DNA from: CAZEXD01 sp964516865
GTDB lineage: Bacteria > Patescibacteriota > Minisyncoccia > Minisyncoccales > Staskawiczbacteraceae
Length of the DNA stretch: 5,823 bases
Assembly (NCBI GenBank): GCA_964516865.1
Contig: CAZEXD010000033.1
Span: forward strand, 1-5,823
Direction: 5' to 3'
Shown in pieces: positions 1 to 5,823 of the stretch (position 1 is its first letter; each line of letters begins with the position of its first letter). The translations under genes were made by a program, and so were the position numbers. The notes beneath the pieces are model-generated. The model searched no databases and was not told the DNA's origin. It was given only the letters and a program-made list of their open reading frames with translations.

Positions 1-88
1 GAGTATATACTCTGTGAAAACCGAAATTCAGACCCCCCGCCTCGCTTTTTGCAATTCCCTCCACGCAGAAGCATTTCTTCTGAGCCAT
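1..88 (-). CDS. 5' end of an unrecognised gene, truncated by the window edge
   Basis: The minus strand reads from an ATG at 88-86 through 29 codons without a stop to the window edge, so only the N-terminus is visible. The peptide starts MAQKKCFCVEGIAKSEAGG and contains a Cys-x-Cys pair (residues 6 and 8) in a basic, non-hydrophobic context. It does not look like a signal peptide or membrane segment. I do not recognise the family. Support for a real gene comes from a GGAGG on the minus strand (100-96), seven bases before the ATG, and from a TTGACA/TAATTT promoter pair further upstream. GC content is about 48% (42 of 88), clearly above the neighbouring ATPase gene. It is divergent from the transport operon and shares its intergenic region. 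Because so little is visible, a chance open frame cannot be excluded. Confidence 0.5.
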   Translation of the reverse strand, partial: MAQKKCFCVEGIAKSEAGGLNFGFHRVYT

Positions 89-95
89 CTTAAAT

Positions 96-100
96 CCTCC
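96..100 (-). promoter_or_regulatory. Shine-Dalgarno site of the leftward gene
   Basis: The minus strand reads GGAGG here, seven bases before the ATG at 88-86. This is a near-ideal anti-16S match and spacing, and it decides the start of the leftward gene. It lies inside a 13-base palindrome at 97-109 (CTCCAA-A-TTGGAG on the + strand). In the leftward transcript the upstream CTCC could pair with the GGAG of this site across a five-base loop and partly mask it. That pairing is short and its effect is inferred. Confidence 0.55.
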
Positions 101-132
101 AAATTGGAGTTACGGGATGTCAAGGTTTCTAT

Positions 133-173
133 CTTTAAATTATTTCATTTTTAAATTTTTGTCAAATTTAAAG
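133..173. repeat. 9-base inverted repeat around the leftward promoter
   Basis: CTTTAAATT at 133-141 is perfectly repeated in inverted orientation as AATTTAAAG at 165-173, separated by 23 bases. The arms overlap the -10 and -35 of the candidate leftward promoter. It could be an operator for a dimeric repressor, but in DNA this AT-rich a 9-base match can arise by chance. Confidence 0.3.
137..165 (-). promoter_or_regulatory. Candidate sigma-70-type promoter for the leftward gene
   Basis: On the minus strand a perfect -35 hexamer TTGACA (165-160) is followed by a 17-base spacer and a -10-like TAATTT (142-137). The -10 keeps the first, second and last consensus bases. Transcription would start near base 130, giving a leader of about 40 bases that carries the GGAGG site at 100-96. 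The element lies between the 9-base arms of an inverted repeat (133-141 and 165-173). The perfect -35 and optimal spacing are the main support; AT-richness makes the -10 weak evidence. Confidence 0.45.
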
Positions 174-190
174 CGCAAAAATATGCAATA

Positions 191-215
191 AATTATTTTT
201 TATGATAAAATAATT
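191..215. repeat. AT-only inverted repeat upstream of the first ATPase gene
   Basis: AATTATTTT at 191-199 and AAAATAATT at 207-215 are perfect inverted copies around a 7-base centre (200-206). The centre contains TATGAT (201-206), a 5/6 match to a -10 box for the + strand operon, and TAAAAT (206-211) is another. No convincing -35 stands at 16-18 bases upstream. The repeat may be an operator overlapping the operon promoter or a weak mRNA leader hairpin. It lies 24 bases before the ATPase start. Composition alone could explain it. Confidence 0.3.
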
Positions 216-239
216 AAATGATTTTTTAACAGATAATTT

Positions 240-2921
240 ATGGTTTCAGAAATATTTTGGCACGCTCTTTCCGTCAAAGAAGTTATAGAAAAATTAAAAA
301 CCGACCCAATCACAGGCTTGGCTGAAACTGAAGTAAAAAGAAGACAAATTCGATTCGGAAAAAATTTTTTTCCGGAAAAGCCCCGGTTAACCAAACTAAC
401 GATTTTTTTGAATCAGGCCAAAAACCCGCTTGTTTATATTTTGTTGGCGGCTGGAGTGCTTTCGTTAATTTTAAAAGATTATGCTGATTCTGCCATTATT
501 TTTGGCGTGATTCTTTTCAATTTCGCTATCGGATTTTTTCAAGAAAACAAAACAGAAAAAGTTCTGGCAGCGCTTAAAAAAATCATCAGGGTGAAAGCGT
601 TTGTTTTAAAGGGAGGAAATAAAAAAGAGGTGGAACAAGAAGAATTGGTTTTGGGAGACATAATTATTCTCTCTCCTGGTATTAAAATTCCGGCTGACGC
701 TAGATTGATTGAAAGTCAGGATCTTAGGATTAACGAATTTGCTTTAACCGGAGAATGGCTTTCGGCCAAGAAAAACATCGAGGTTTTAAAGCAAGAAGCC
801 CCTTTGGCAGATAGGGACAATATGGTTTATACAGGCACGATTGTTGAATCAGGTAAGGGAAAGGCAGTGGTAACGGCAACGGGAGTAAAAACAGAGATGG
901 GAAAACTAATAGAGATGGTAAAAGAAACAAAAGAAGAAAAAACGCCTTATCAAAAAAAGGTTATTCATTTTAGCCAATTTTTAGGAATATCAATTCTGTT
1001 TTTCTGTTTTTTGATATTTTTGTTCGGTATTTTCACGGGTAAAAATTATTTAGAAATGTTGTTAACCGCGGTGGCAATAGCGGTTGCCGCGGTTCCCGAA
1101 GGTTTGCCGGCCGCGGTGACAGTTACTTTTGCTTTTGGCATGCAAGAAATTTTAAAGAGAAAGGGGTTGGTTAGAAAAATGATAGCGGCGGAAACCTTGG
1201 GCAGTACCTCTATTATCGCCGCGGATAAAACCGGCACTATTACCGAAGCAAAAATGGAGGTTTCAAATATTTTAACGGGCTACAAAGAATTGTTTGAGAA
1301 TGAATTAGGAAAATCACCCGAGAAGAATTTAAGCCGATTCAAACTTCATATCTTGGCTTTAAAAATCGCGGTTTGGTGCAACGAAGCATTTGTTGAAAAT
1401 CCCGACGACTCTTTTAAAAGATATATTTTTCGTGGCCGACCTACTGACAAAGCATTGTTAATGGCTGGTTTGCAAGCCGGGCTTGATAGGCGCAAATTAG
1501 AAAAAGAAGAACCGAAAATTGATGAACTCGGCTTTGATTCAGTGGTTAAATATTCCGCCAGTTTACACAGAATATCGAAAAAAAAAGCAGTTCTTTATGT
1601 GTTGGGCGCCCCCGAAGTTATTTTGGAGAATACAAAAGAAATTTTGATTGGAGAAAACAGAAAAGAAATATTATCGCAAGAGCAATTTTCAAAACTGAAA
1701 GAAAAAACCGAATTATTGGCAAAGAATGGACAAAGAATTTTAGCAGCTGCTTATAAAGAAATAAAAAATATTGGCAATAAAAAAATTAAAATTCGGGAGG
1801 AAATAAATAATTTAGTTTTTGTGGGTTTTATCGGCCTTCGTGATCCGATAAGAAAAGATGCAAAAAAAGCGATTGAATTTTGCCGGAGGGCCGGAATGAA
1901 GCCGATTATTATTACAGGCGACCATCGTTTAACTGCTAAGGCAGTGGCGGCGGAACTCGGAATGTTTTCCGATGAAAAAAATATAATGGAAGGAAAAGAA
2001 TTGGATAAAATCAGCGACGAGGATTTATTAAAAAAAGTTGCGGATATTGAAATTTATTGCCGGGTTGAGCCGCGGCATAAGATAAGAATTATAGAAGCGT
2101 GGCAGGAGAGAGGCGAGATAGTCGCTATGACTGGCGACGGAGTCAATGACGCGCCTGCGCTTAAAAAAGCCAACATCGGTATTGCTCTTGGTTCGGGAAC
2201 CGAAGCCGCGAAAGAAGCGTCTGACCTAATTCTTTTAGATGATAGTTTTAGCGTTGTTATCACCGCGGTTGAAGAGGGCAGAAGAATTATGGATAACATC
2301 AGGAAAATTATAACCTATCTTCTTACTGGTGGTTTTACTGAAATAATGTTGATTGGTTTTAGTGTTTTATTCCATTTTCCTTTGCCTGTTTTGCCGAGTC
2401 AAATTTTATGGAAAAACTTGATAGAAAGCACGCCACCTTCAATGGCTTTGACTTTTGAAGCCGAAGAACCGGATATTATGGACCGCAAACCCGAAGATCC
2501 GCGCCATCCGCTTTTAAACAATGAAATGAAATTCTTAGTTTTTGTCGTTGGTTTGTTGACGAATTTAATTCTTTTTGGTTTATTTTTATGGTTTTATCAC
2601 AAAAATTTTCCAATAGAAAGAATCCGCAGCATAATGTTTGTTGGTTTAGCAATTGATTCTTTTTTCTTTATTTTTTCTTGCCGCAATTTAAGAAAAAATA
2701 TCTGGCAATATAATCCTTTTGCTAATTATTGTCTTGATTTTATTATTATTTTCGCGTTTTTAATGATTTTTGTTTCACTTTATGCTCCATTTTTCCAAAC
2801 ATTGCTTAAAACTGTTTCTTTGGGACTTTTTGAATGGTTTGTTCTTTTAATGTTTGGGCTTTTGAATCTGATTTTAATTGAACTTGCCAAATGGTATTTT
2901 ATTAGATTCAAAAAAATATAG
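240..2921 (+). CDS. P-type cation-transporting ATPase, P2-like (Ca2+-ATPase/PMCA-SERCA-like)
   Basis: ATP-driven cation pump of the cytoplasmic membrane, complete at 893 residues, the usual size for bacterial P2 ATPases. Domains in order: N-terminal cation-ATPase domain (about 5-55); M1-M2 (about 61-101); actuator domain with TGE at 170-172; M3-M4 (about 242-302) with PEGLP at 286-290; phosphorylation site DKTGT with the acceptor Asp329; nucleotide domain (about 345-525) with Phe432, Lys437 and a GAPE motif at 456-459; hinge TGDGVNDAP at 631-639; and M5-M10 (about 687-884). PEGLP and the M4 context point to the P2 group. The M5/M6 ligand positions differ from SERCA: Gly698, Glu701, Asn726, Glu729 and Ser730, with no Asp at the Asp800 position. 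The transported ion is therefore uncertain. TGE is followed by Trp instead of Ser, and the usual KGAPE Lys is Leu455. The start at 240 gives a full N-domain but has no Shine-Dalgarno. First gene of the operon; the next gene starts 11 bases after its TAG. Confidence 0.93.
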   Translation: MVSEIFWHALSVKEVIEKLKTDPITGLAETEVKRRQIRFGKNFFPEKPRLTKLTIFLNQAKNPLVYILLAAGVLSLILKDYADSAIIFGVILFNFAIGFFQENKTEKVLAALKKIIRVKAFVLKGGNKKEVEQEELVLGDIIILSPGIKIPADARLIESQDLRINEFALTGEWLSAKKNIEVLKQEAPLADRDNMVYTGTIVESGKGKAVVTATGVKTEMGKLIEMVKETKEEKTPYQKKVIHFSQFLGISILFFCFLIFLFGIFTGKNYLEMLLTAVAIAVAAVPEGLPAAVTVTFAFGMQEILKRKGLVRKMIAAETLGSTSIIAADKTGTITEAKMEVSNILTGYKELFENELGKSPEKNLSRFKLHILALKIAVWCNEAFVENPDDSFKRYIFRGRPTDKALLMAGLQAGLDRRKLEKEEPKIDELGFDSVVKYSASLHRISKKKAVLYVLGAPEVILENTKEILIGENRKEILSQEQFSKLKEKTELLAKNGQRILAAAYKEIKNIGNKKIKIREEINNLVFVGFIGLRDPIRKDAKKAIEFCRRAGMKPIIITGDHRLTAKAVAAELGMFSDEKNIMEGKELDKISDEDLLKKVADIEIYCRVEPRHKIRIIEAWQERGEIVAMTGDGVNDAPALKKANIGIALGSGTEAAKEASDLILLDDSFSVVITAVEEGRRIMDNIRKIITYLLTGGFTEIMLIGFSVLFHFPLPVLPSQILWKNLIESTPPSMALTFEAEEPDIMDRKPEDPRHPLLNNEMKFLVFVVGLLTNLILFGLFLWFYHKNFPIERIRSIMFVGLAIDSFFFIFSCRNLRKNIWQYNPFANYCLDFIIIFAFLMIFVSLYAPFFQTLLKTVSLGLFEWFVLLMFGLLNLILIELAKWYFIRFKKI

Positions 2922-2932
2922 AAAATAGAAAT

Positions 2933-4054
2933 ATGAAATTAATAAACAAAGAAATTTTTAAAGAAGTTTACGCAGTTGCCACGCTTGCCGGCACAATTAT
3001 TGGCGTGGGGCTTTTTTCTTTGCCCTATATTACGATGAAAGTCGGTGTTTTGGTGATGCTGGTTTATTTTTTAATTTTAGGCATTTTGGTTATTGTTATT
3101 CATCAGATTTTTGGAGAATTAAGTTTAAAAACTCCAGATTTTAAACGTTTGCCAGGCTTTGCCAAAATATATTTAGGAAGAAGGGGAGAGATTATGGCTT
3201 ACCTTTCAACCATAATGGGATCTTTTGGTGCACTTTTAGCATATTTGATAGTGGGTGGAGAATTTTTAGAAAACCTGCTTTCTCCATTTTTAGGAGGTAA
3301 TAATTTTATTTATACTCTTATTTATTTTATAATTGGCGCCATTTTAATCTTTTTTGGCATTAAAGCAATCGCTAAGGTGGAATTTTGGGGATTGGTTTTA
3401 TTTTTTTTGATTTTAATTGCTATATTTTGGCGCGGCTTACCATTTTTGAAAATTGAGAATTTTTCTTTTGTGCCAGAAATAAAACATTTATTTTTGCCCT
3501 ACGGAGCAATTTTGTTTTCTTTATGGGGGGCTTCGCTTATTCCCGAGGTTGAAGAAATGCTTATCTCTCAAAAACGATTAATAAGAAGGGTGATATCTGT
3601 TTCTATTTTAATCGCTATTTTCGTTTATCTTTTTTTTATTTTTTTAATTTTGGGAATTACTGGCGCTAAAACAACAGAATCGGCCTTAACCGGTCTTAAA
3701 AATTTTTTGGGCGATGGCATTGTTTCTTTGGGGCTAATTTTTGGCATCTTTACCACCTTCACTTCTTTTATTGCTATAGGTCTTACCCTAAAAAAGGTTT
3801 TTATGTTTGATTTGGGTTTTAAAAAACTAAATGCCCTTATAATCAGCTGTTTTGTGCCGATGACTCTTTTTTTACTTGGTTTAAAATCTTTTATTGCCAT
3901 AATATCTTTTATTGGTGGCGTTTTGCTTGGGGTTGACGGAATTTTAATTTTATTAATGTACAAAAAGATTGGCGGCAAAAACATTGTGGTTTATCCTTTA
4001 TTGTTTATTTTTTTATTTGGCGTTATTTATGAAATAATATACTTTGTGAAATAA
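2933..4054 (+). CDS. Amino acid permease, APC superfamily (AAAP / Trp-Tyr permease-like)
   Basis: Probable proton- or sodium-coupled amino acid transporter of the cytoplasmic membrane, 373 residues. About 11 hydrophobic segments are visible (roughly 13-31, 36-59, 86-107, 125-146, 150-168, 187-203, 220-243, 260-287, 300-318, 320-343, 350-371), matching the 11-TM layout of the AAAP and Trp/Tyr permease families. The diagnostic feature is the unwound TM1 motif GTIIGVGLFSLPY (20-32), the substrate- and ion-binding glycine-rich signature of APC-fold carriers. TM6 carries a Gly-Ala break (LWGASLIPEVEE, 197-208), as expected for the second unwound helix. The substrate is not determinable from sequence alone. 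It starts 11 bases after the ATPase stop and ends 9 bases before the exchanger, so it is co-transcribed. There is no clear Shine-Dalgarno; only A-rich sequence precedes the ATG. An alternative is a poorly characterised APC branch with a non-amino-acid substrate. Confidence 0.8.
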   Translation: MKLINKEIFKEVYAVATLAGTIIGVGLFSLPYITMKVGVLVMLVYFLILGILVIVIHQIFGELSLKTPDFKRLPGFAKIYLGRRGEIMAYLSTIMGSFGALLAYLIVGGEFLENLLSPFLGGNNFIYTLIYFIIGAILIFFGIKAIAKVEFWGLVLFFLILIAIFWRGLPFLKIENFSFVPEIKHLFLPYGAILFSLWGASLIPEVEEMLISQKRLIRRVISVSILIAIFVYLFFIFLILGITGAKTTESALTGLKNFLGDGIVSLGLIFGIFTTFTSFIAIGLTLKKVFMFDLGFKKLNALIISCFVPMTLFLLGLKSFIAIISFIGGVLLGVDGILILLMYKKIGGKNIVVYPLLFIFLFGVIYEIIYFVK

Positions 4055-4063
4055 TTTTTAAAC

Positions 4064-4765
4064 ATGATTTTTGAGATTTTAACTTTTATAACTTCAATTT
4101 TCATTCTTTCTTGGTTGAGTTCAAAGTTGGTGGCAACGTTGGTTAATATTGCCAAATATCTCCATTGGCGAGAATTTATCATCGCTTTTTTTATTATGGC
4201 TTTCGCCGGCGCTTTGCCTAATTTATTTGTTGACATTAATGCTGCTTTGCACCATTTGCCGCAGATATCTTTTGGAGATATTTTGGGCGGAAATCTGGTT
4301 GATTTAACTTTGGTTATAGCAATAGCCGTGCTCTTTGGTTCTGGTCCTCTGCCGGCAGAAAGCAGAATGGTGCAAAAATCAGCGATTTTTACCGCTGCCA
4401 TTACCTTATTGCCGATATTTTTAGTTTGGGACGGAAAATTAGATAGAGTAGACGGCGTTGTGCTTTTGGGGATTTTCGCCTTTTATATAGGATGGCTTTT
4501 TTCAAAAGAAGAAAGATTTAAAAAAGTTTATGATGAAGGTCCCAAAGAGCAAAATAAAAACATCTTTTGGCTTTTATTTGAAATAATAAAAATTATTGTT
4601 TTTTTAGCCCTCCTTTTACTAGCTTCTTACTTTATAATTAATACAACCCGGTATTTTTCAACGCAGTGGGCAATTTCTTTATCGCTGGTGGCAATTTTGA
4701 TTGTGGGGCTGGGCAATTGTTTTCCAGAAATATATTTTTCGATCATTTCAGCGAGAAAGGGCTAA
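4064..4765 (+). CDS. Sodium/calcium exchanger-like (CaCA family), N-terminal part, cut by an in-frame stop
   Basis: N-terminal 233 residues of a CaCA-family cation antiporter. The alpha-1 repeat is at about 38-86, with GALPN (49-53) and FGDILGGN (70-77). A central DGVVLLGIFAFYIGWLFSK stretch (130-148) is followed by a charged cytoplasmic loop (149-166), as in bacterial exchangers. The alpha-2 repeat begins near 206, with GLGNCFPE at 215-222, but the frame hits TAA (4763-4765) right after ISARKG. The missing second half of alpha-2 and the last membrane helices continue in the same frame from 4772. Unusually, alpha-1 has Asn53 where the family normally has Glu (PE), while alpha-2 keeps Glu222. 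The ion specificity is thus uncertain. The start at 4064 lies 9 bases after the permease stop and has no Shine-Dalgarno. On its own this product is probably non-functional unless it pairs with the downstream fragment or the stop is read through. Confidence 0.78.
   Translation: MIFEILTFITSIFILSWLSSKLVATLVNIAKYLHWREFIIAFFIMAFAGALPNLFVDINAALHHLPQISFGDILGGNLVDLTLVIAIAVLFGSGPLPAESRMVQKSAIFTAAITLLPIFLVWDGKLDRVDGVVLLGIFAFYIGWLFSKEERFKKVYDEGPKEQNKNIFWLLFEIIKIIVFLALLLLASYFIINTTRYFSTQWAISLSLVAILIVGLGNCFPEIYFSIISARKG
4763..4765 (+). other. In-frame TAA interrupting the exchanger gene
   Basis: The codons run GGC TAA AAT TGG ATG and stay in one frame from 4064 to the final TAA at 5018-5020 (319 codons including both stops). 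Replacing this stop by any sense codon gives one continuous alpha-2 repeat: PEIYFSIISARKG, one residue, then NWMILGDIMGS. TAA is a single base change from CAA, AAA or GAA, so a nonsense mutation or a base-calling error is the simplest explanation. No frameshift is needed. Confidence 0.85.
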
Positions 4766-4771
4766 AATTGG

Positions 4772-5020
4772 ATGATTTTGGGAGATATAATGGGTTCTGT
4801 AATAATTTGCGCCACCTTGGTGTTGGGATTAATCGCTTTATTTTTCCCATTTCAAATAAATGACTTATCTCCCTTTTTGATTACCAGAATTTTTACCGTC
4901 ATTGCTTCTTTGTTTTTTCTTGTTTTTATCAGAACGGGCAAAAAAATAACAAAGACCGAGGGAGCGCTTTTCCTTTTTATATACATTTTATTTTTATTGG
5001 TGCAAATATTCTTTTCTTAA
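4772..5020 (+). CDS. Sodium/calcium exchanger-like (CaCA family), C-terminal part
   Basis: 82 codons that continue the exchanger after the in-frame TAA. The opening MILGDIMGSVI (1-11) corresponds to the conserved second half of alpha-2 (the LGN-x-xGSN region of typical members). It is followed by hydrophobic segments at about 13-27, 34-53 and 63-81, and by the RTGKKITKTEGALFLFIYI stretch (54-72), which matches the usual CaCA C-terminus. The frame is identical to the upstream part (4064 and 4772 differ by a multiple of three). Two initiation points are possible if it is translated separately: ATG 4772, six bases after the stop, or ATG 4790, preceded by GGGAG (4780-4784) at five bases. The GGGAG also encodes conserved residues, so it may be coincidental. 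It ends 14 bases before the next ATPase. Most likely the 3' part of one disrupted or misread gene rather than an independent gene. Confidence 0.7.
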   Translation: MILGDIMGSVIICATLVLGLIALFFPFQINDLSPFLITRIFTVIASLFFLVFIRTGKKITKTEGALFLFIYILFLLVQIFFS

Positions 5021-5034
5021 TTTTATAAACTAAA

Positions 5035-5823
5035 ATGAATTTTTCCCAATTCACAAATAAAACTATAGAAGAAGTATTGGCGGAATTAAAAACATCTAAT
5101 GGGGGCTTATCAAAAAAAGAAGTACTTTTGCGCCAAAAAACTTTTGGTTTAAACGAAATTAAAGAAAAAAAAATAAGTGTTTTTGAAATTTTTCTAAGAC
5201 AGGTAAGGTCGCCATTTTTTTATCTTTTACTTATAGCCGCTTTCATTGCTTTTTTAATTGGTGAAAGGGTAGATAGCATTACTATTTTATTTTTTATTTT
5301 TTTGAATGTTTTAATTGGATTTTTTCAGGAATACAAGGCAGAACGAGCCATTTTTTTATTAAAAAAATTTATCCCTCATAGAGTCAGAGTTTTGCGGGAG
5401 AATAGAGAGGAAATTATTGATAAAAAATATTTAGTTCCCGGAGATATTGTTTTGCTGGAAGCGGGAGACACGGCGCCAGCCGATTTAAGGATTTTAAGTT
5501 TACAAAATTTTTTGGTAGAGGAATCGGTTTTAACGGGCGAATCGGCGTCGGTATTTAAAATTTCCGACAAATTAAGCTACGAAGAAAAAGAAATATTTAA
5601 TGCCAAAAATATAATTTTTTCTGGAACATCTGTAATGTCGGGAAAAGCAAAAACAGTGGTTTTGGCTACGGGCAAAGAAACGGTTTTTGGCGGAATCGTT
5701 AAAACGCTTTCTGATATAAAACGCGAATCGTTTTATGAAAAAAATCTCTTGGATTTTTGTCGTTTGATTTTAAAAATAGTAGTTGTAACCATCTTATTAA
5801 TTTTTGTCGCCAATATTTTAATT
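5035..5823 (+). CDS. P-type ATPase, MgtA-like (probable Mg2+/cation importer), 3' end outside the window
   Basis: The first 263 codons are open to the window edge, so the phosphorylation and nucleotide domains lie outside. Visible are an N-terminal cation-ATPase domain (about 5-50, ending FGLNEI at 37-42); M1-M2 (about 58-97) followed by FFQEYKAERA (96-105); an actuator domain with VPGDIVLLEAGD (134-145), PADLR (148-152) and VLTGES (165-170); and the start of M3 (about 243-263). FFQEYKAE, LKKFIPHRVRVLR and GTSVMSGKAKTVVLATGKETVFG resemble Mg2+-translocating (P3B, MgtA/MgtB) pumps more than Ca2+ pumps. A P3A proton pump cannot be excluded without M4-M6. Unlike the first ATPase in the window, its TGES is canonical. 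The start at ATG 5035 gives a full N-domain and follows the exchanger by 14 bases, again without a Shine-Dalgarno. Probably the same operon. Confidence 0.85.
   Translation, partial: MNFSQFTNKTIEEVLAELKTSNGGLSKKEVLLRQKTFGLNEIKEKKISVFEIFLRQVRSPFFYLLLIAAFIAFLIGERVDSITILFFIFLNVLIGFFQEYKAERAIFLLKKFIPHRVRVLRENREEIIDKKYLVPGDIVLLEAGDTAPADLRILSLQNFLVEESVLTGESASVFKISDKLSYEEKEIFNAKNIIFSGTSVMSGKAKTVVLATGKETVFGGIVKTLSDIKRESFYEKNLLDFCRLILKIVVVTILLIFVANILI

Noticed and set aside
118..123. A second minus-strand TTGACA as an alternative -35
   Set aside because: At 17 bases spacing its -10 would fall on the GGAGG ribosome site (100-95), which is not -10-like and would leave no room for the leader.
159..187. 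Plus-strand TTGTCA (159-164) with TATGCA (182-187) as the operon promoter
   Set aside because: The -10 matches only three of six bases and the -35 is simply the overlap of the better minus-strand TTGACA; it is too weak to list as a feature.
200..394. Minus-strand open frame of 64 codons overlapping the first ATPase start
   Set aside because: It is antisense to the conserved N-domain of the ATPase, has no ribosome binding site or recognisable family, and low-GC coding DNA gives such frames by chance.
3625..3984. Minus-strand open frame of 119 codons antisense to the permease
   Set aside because: Its Lys/Pro/Ile-rich translation is what the reverse of a Phe/Leu/Gly-rich membrane protein gives; the + strand gene is well supported.
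4027..4401. Minus-strand open frame of 124 codons antisense to the exchanger
   Set aside because: The + strand encodes the recognisable alpha-1 repeat here; the antisense translation resembles nothing I know and has no start signals.
4763..4765. Stop-codon reassignment or selenocysteine-type recoding
   Set aside because: The codon is TAA, which also serves as the normal stop of neighbouring genes (4052-4054, 5018-5020). Recoding known in CPR groups involves TGA, and no gene here needs it.
4666..4863. Second + frame of 65 codons across the exchanger stop, suggesting a frameshift instead of a nonsense change
   Set aside because: The conserved alpha-2 sequence continues in the original frame on both sides of the TAA (4064 and 4772 are in phase), so no frameshift is needed; the other frame is a shadow.

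Overview
This is an AT-rich window (roughly one third GC by eye) dominated by membrane transport genes packed on the + strand. It looks like a streamlined bacterial genome. Gene spacing is 9 to 14 bases, codons are strongly A/T-ending, and the + strand genes have no clear Shine-Dalgarno sequence. The transporter types would fit a Patescibacteria (CPR) member, but no rRNA or other taxonomic marker is present, so this placement is inference. The stops used are TAG and TAA, and no reading frame needs an internal TGA, so there is no sign of UGA recoding.

Layout. Bases 1-88 (minus strand) are the first 29 codons of an unrecognised gene that runs off the left edge, preceded by a good ribosome binding site and a plausible sigma-70-type promoter. 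Bases 89-239 are the divergent intergenic region, with several AT-rich inverted repeats. Then, all on the + strand: a complete 893-residue P2-like cation P-type ATPase (240-2921); an 11-TM amino acid permease of the aromatic/AAAP type (2933-4054); a CaCA-type Na+/Ca2+ exchanger-like gene split by an in-frame TAA into a 233-residue part (4064-4765) and an 82-residue part (4772-5020); and the first 263 residues of a second P-type ATPase, MgtA-like (from 5035, running off the right edge).

The + strand genes very probably form one operon: there is no room for promoters or terminators between them and no terminator is visible. The set combines two ATP-driven cation pumps with two gradient-driven transporters, which suggests a cation homeostasis and solute uptake module. 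The most notable points are the stop codon that interrupts the second alpha-repeat of the exchanger in an otherwise intact frame, and non-canonical residues at the ion and nucleotide sites of the first ATPase. I see no CRISPR array, tRNA, rRNA, insertion sequence or defence system, and nothing that clearly amounts to a new biological system.
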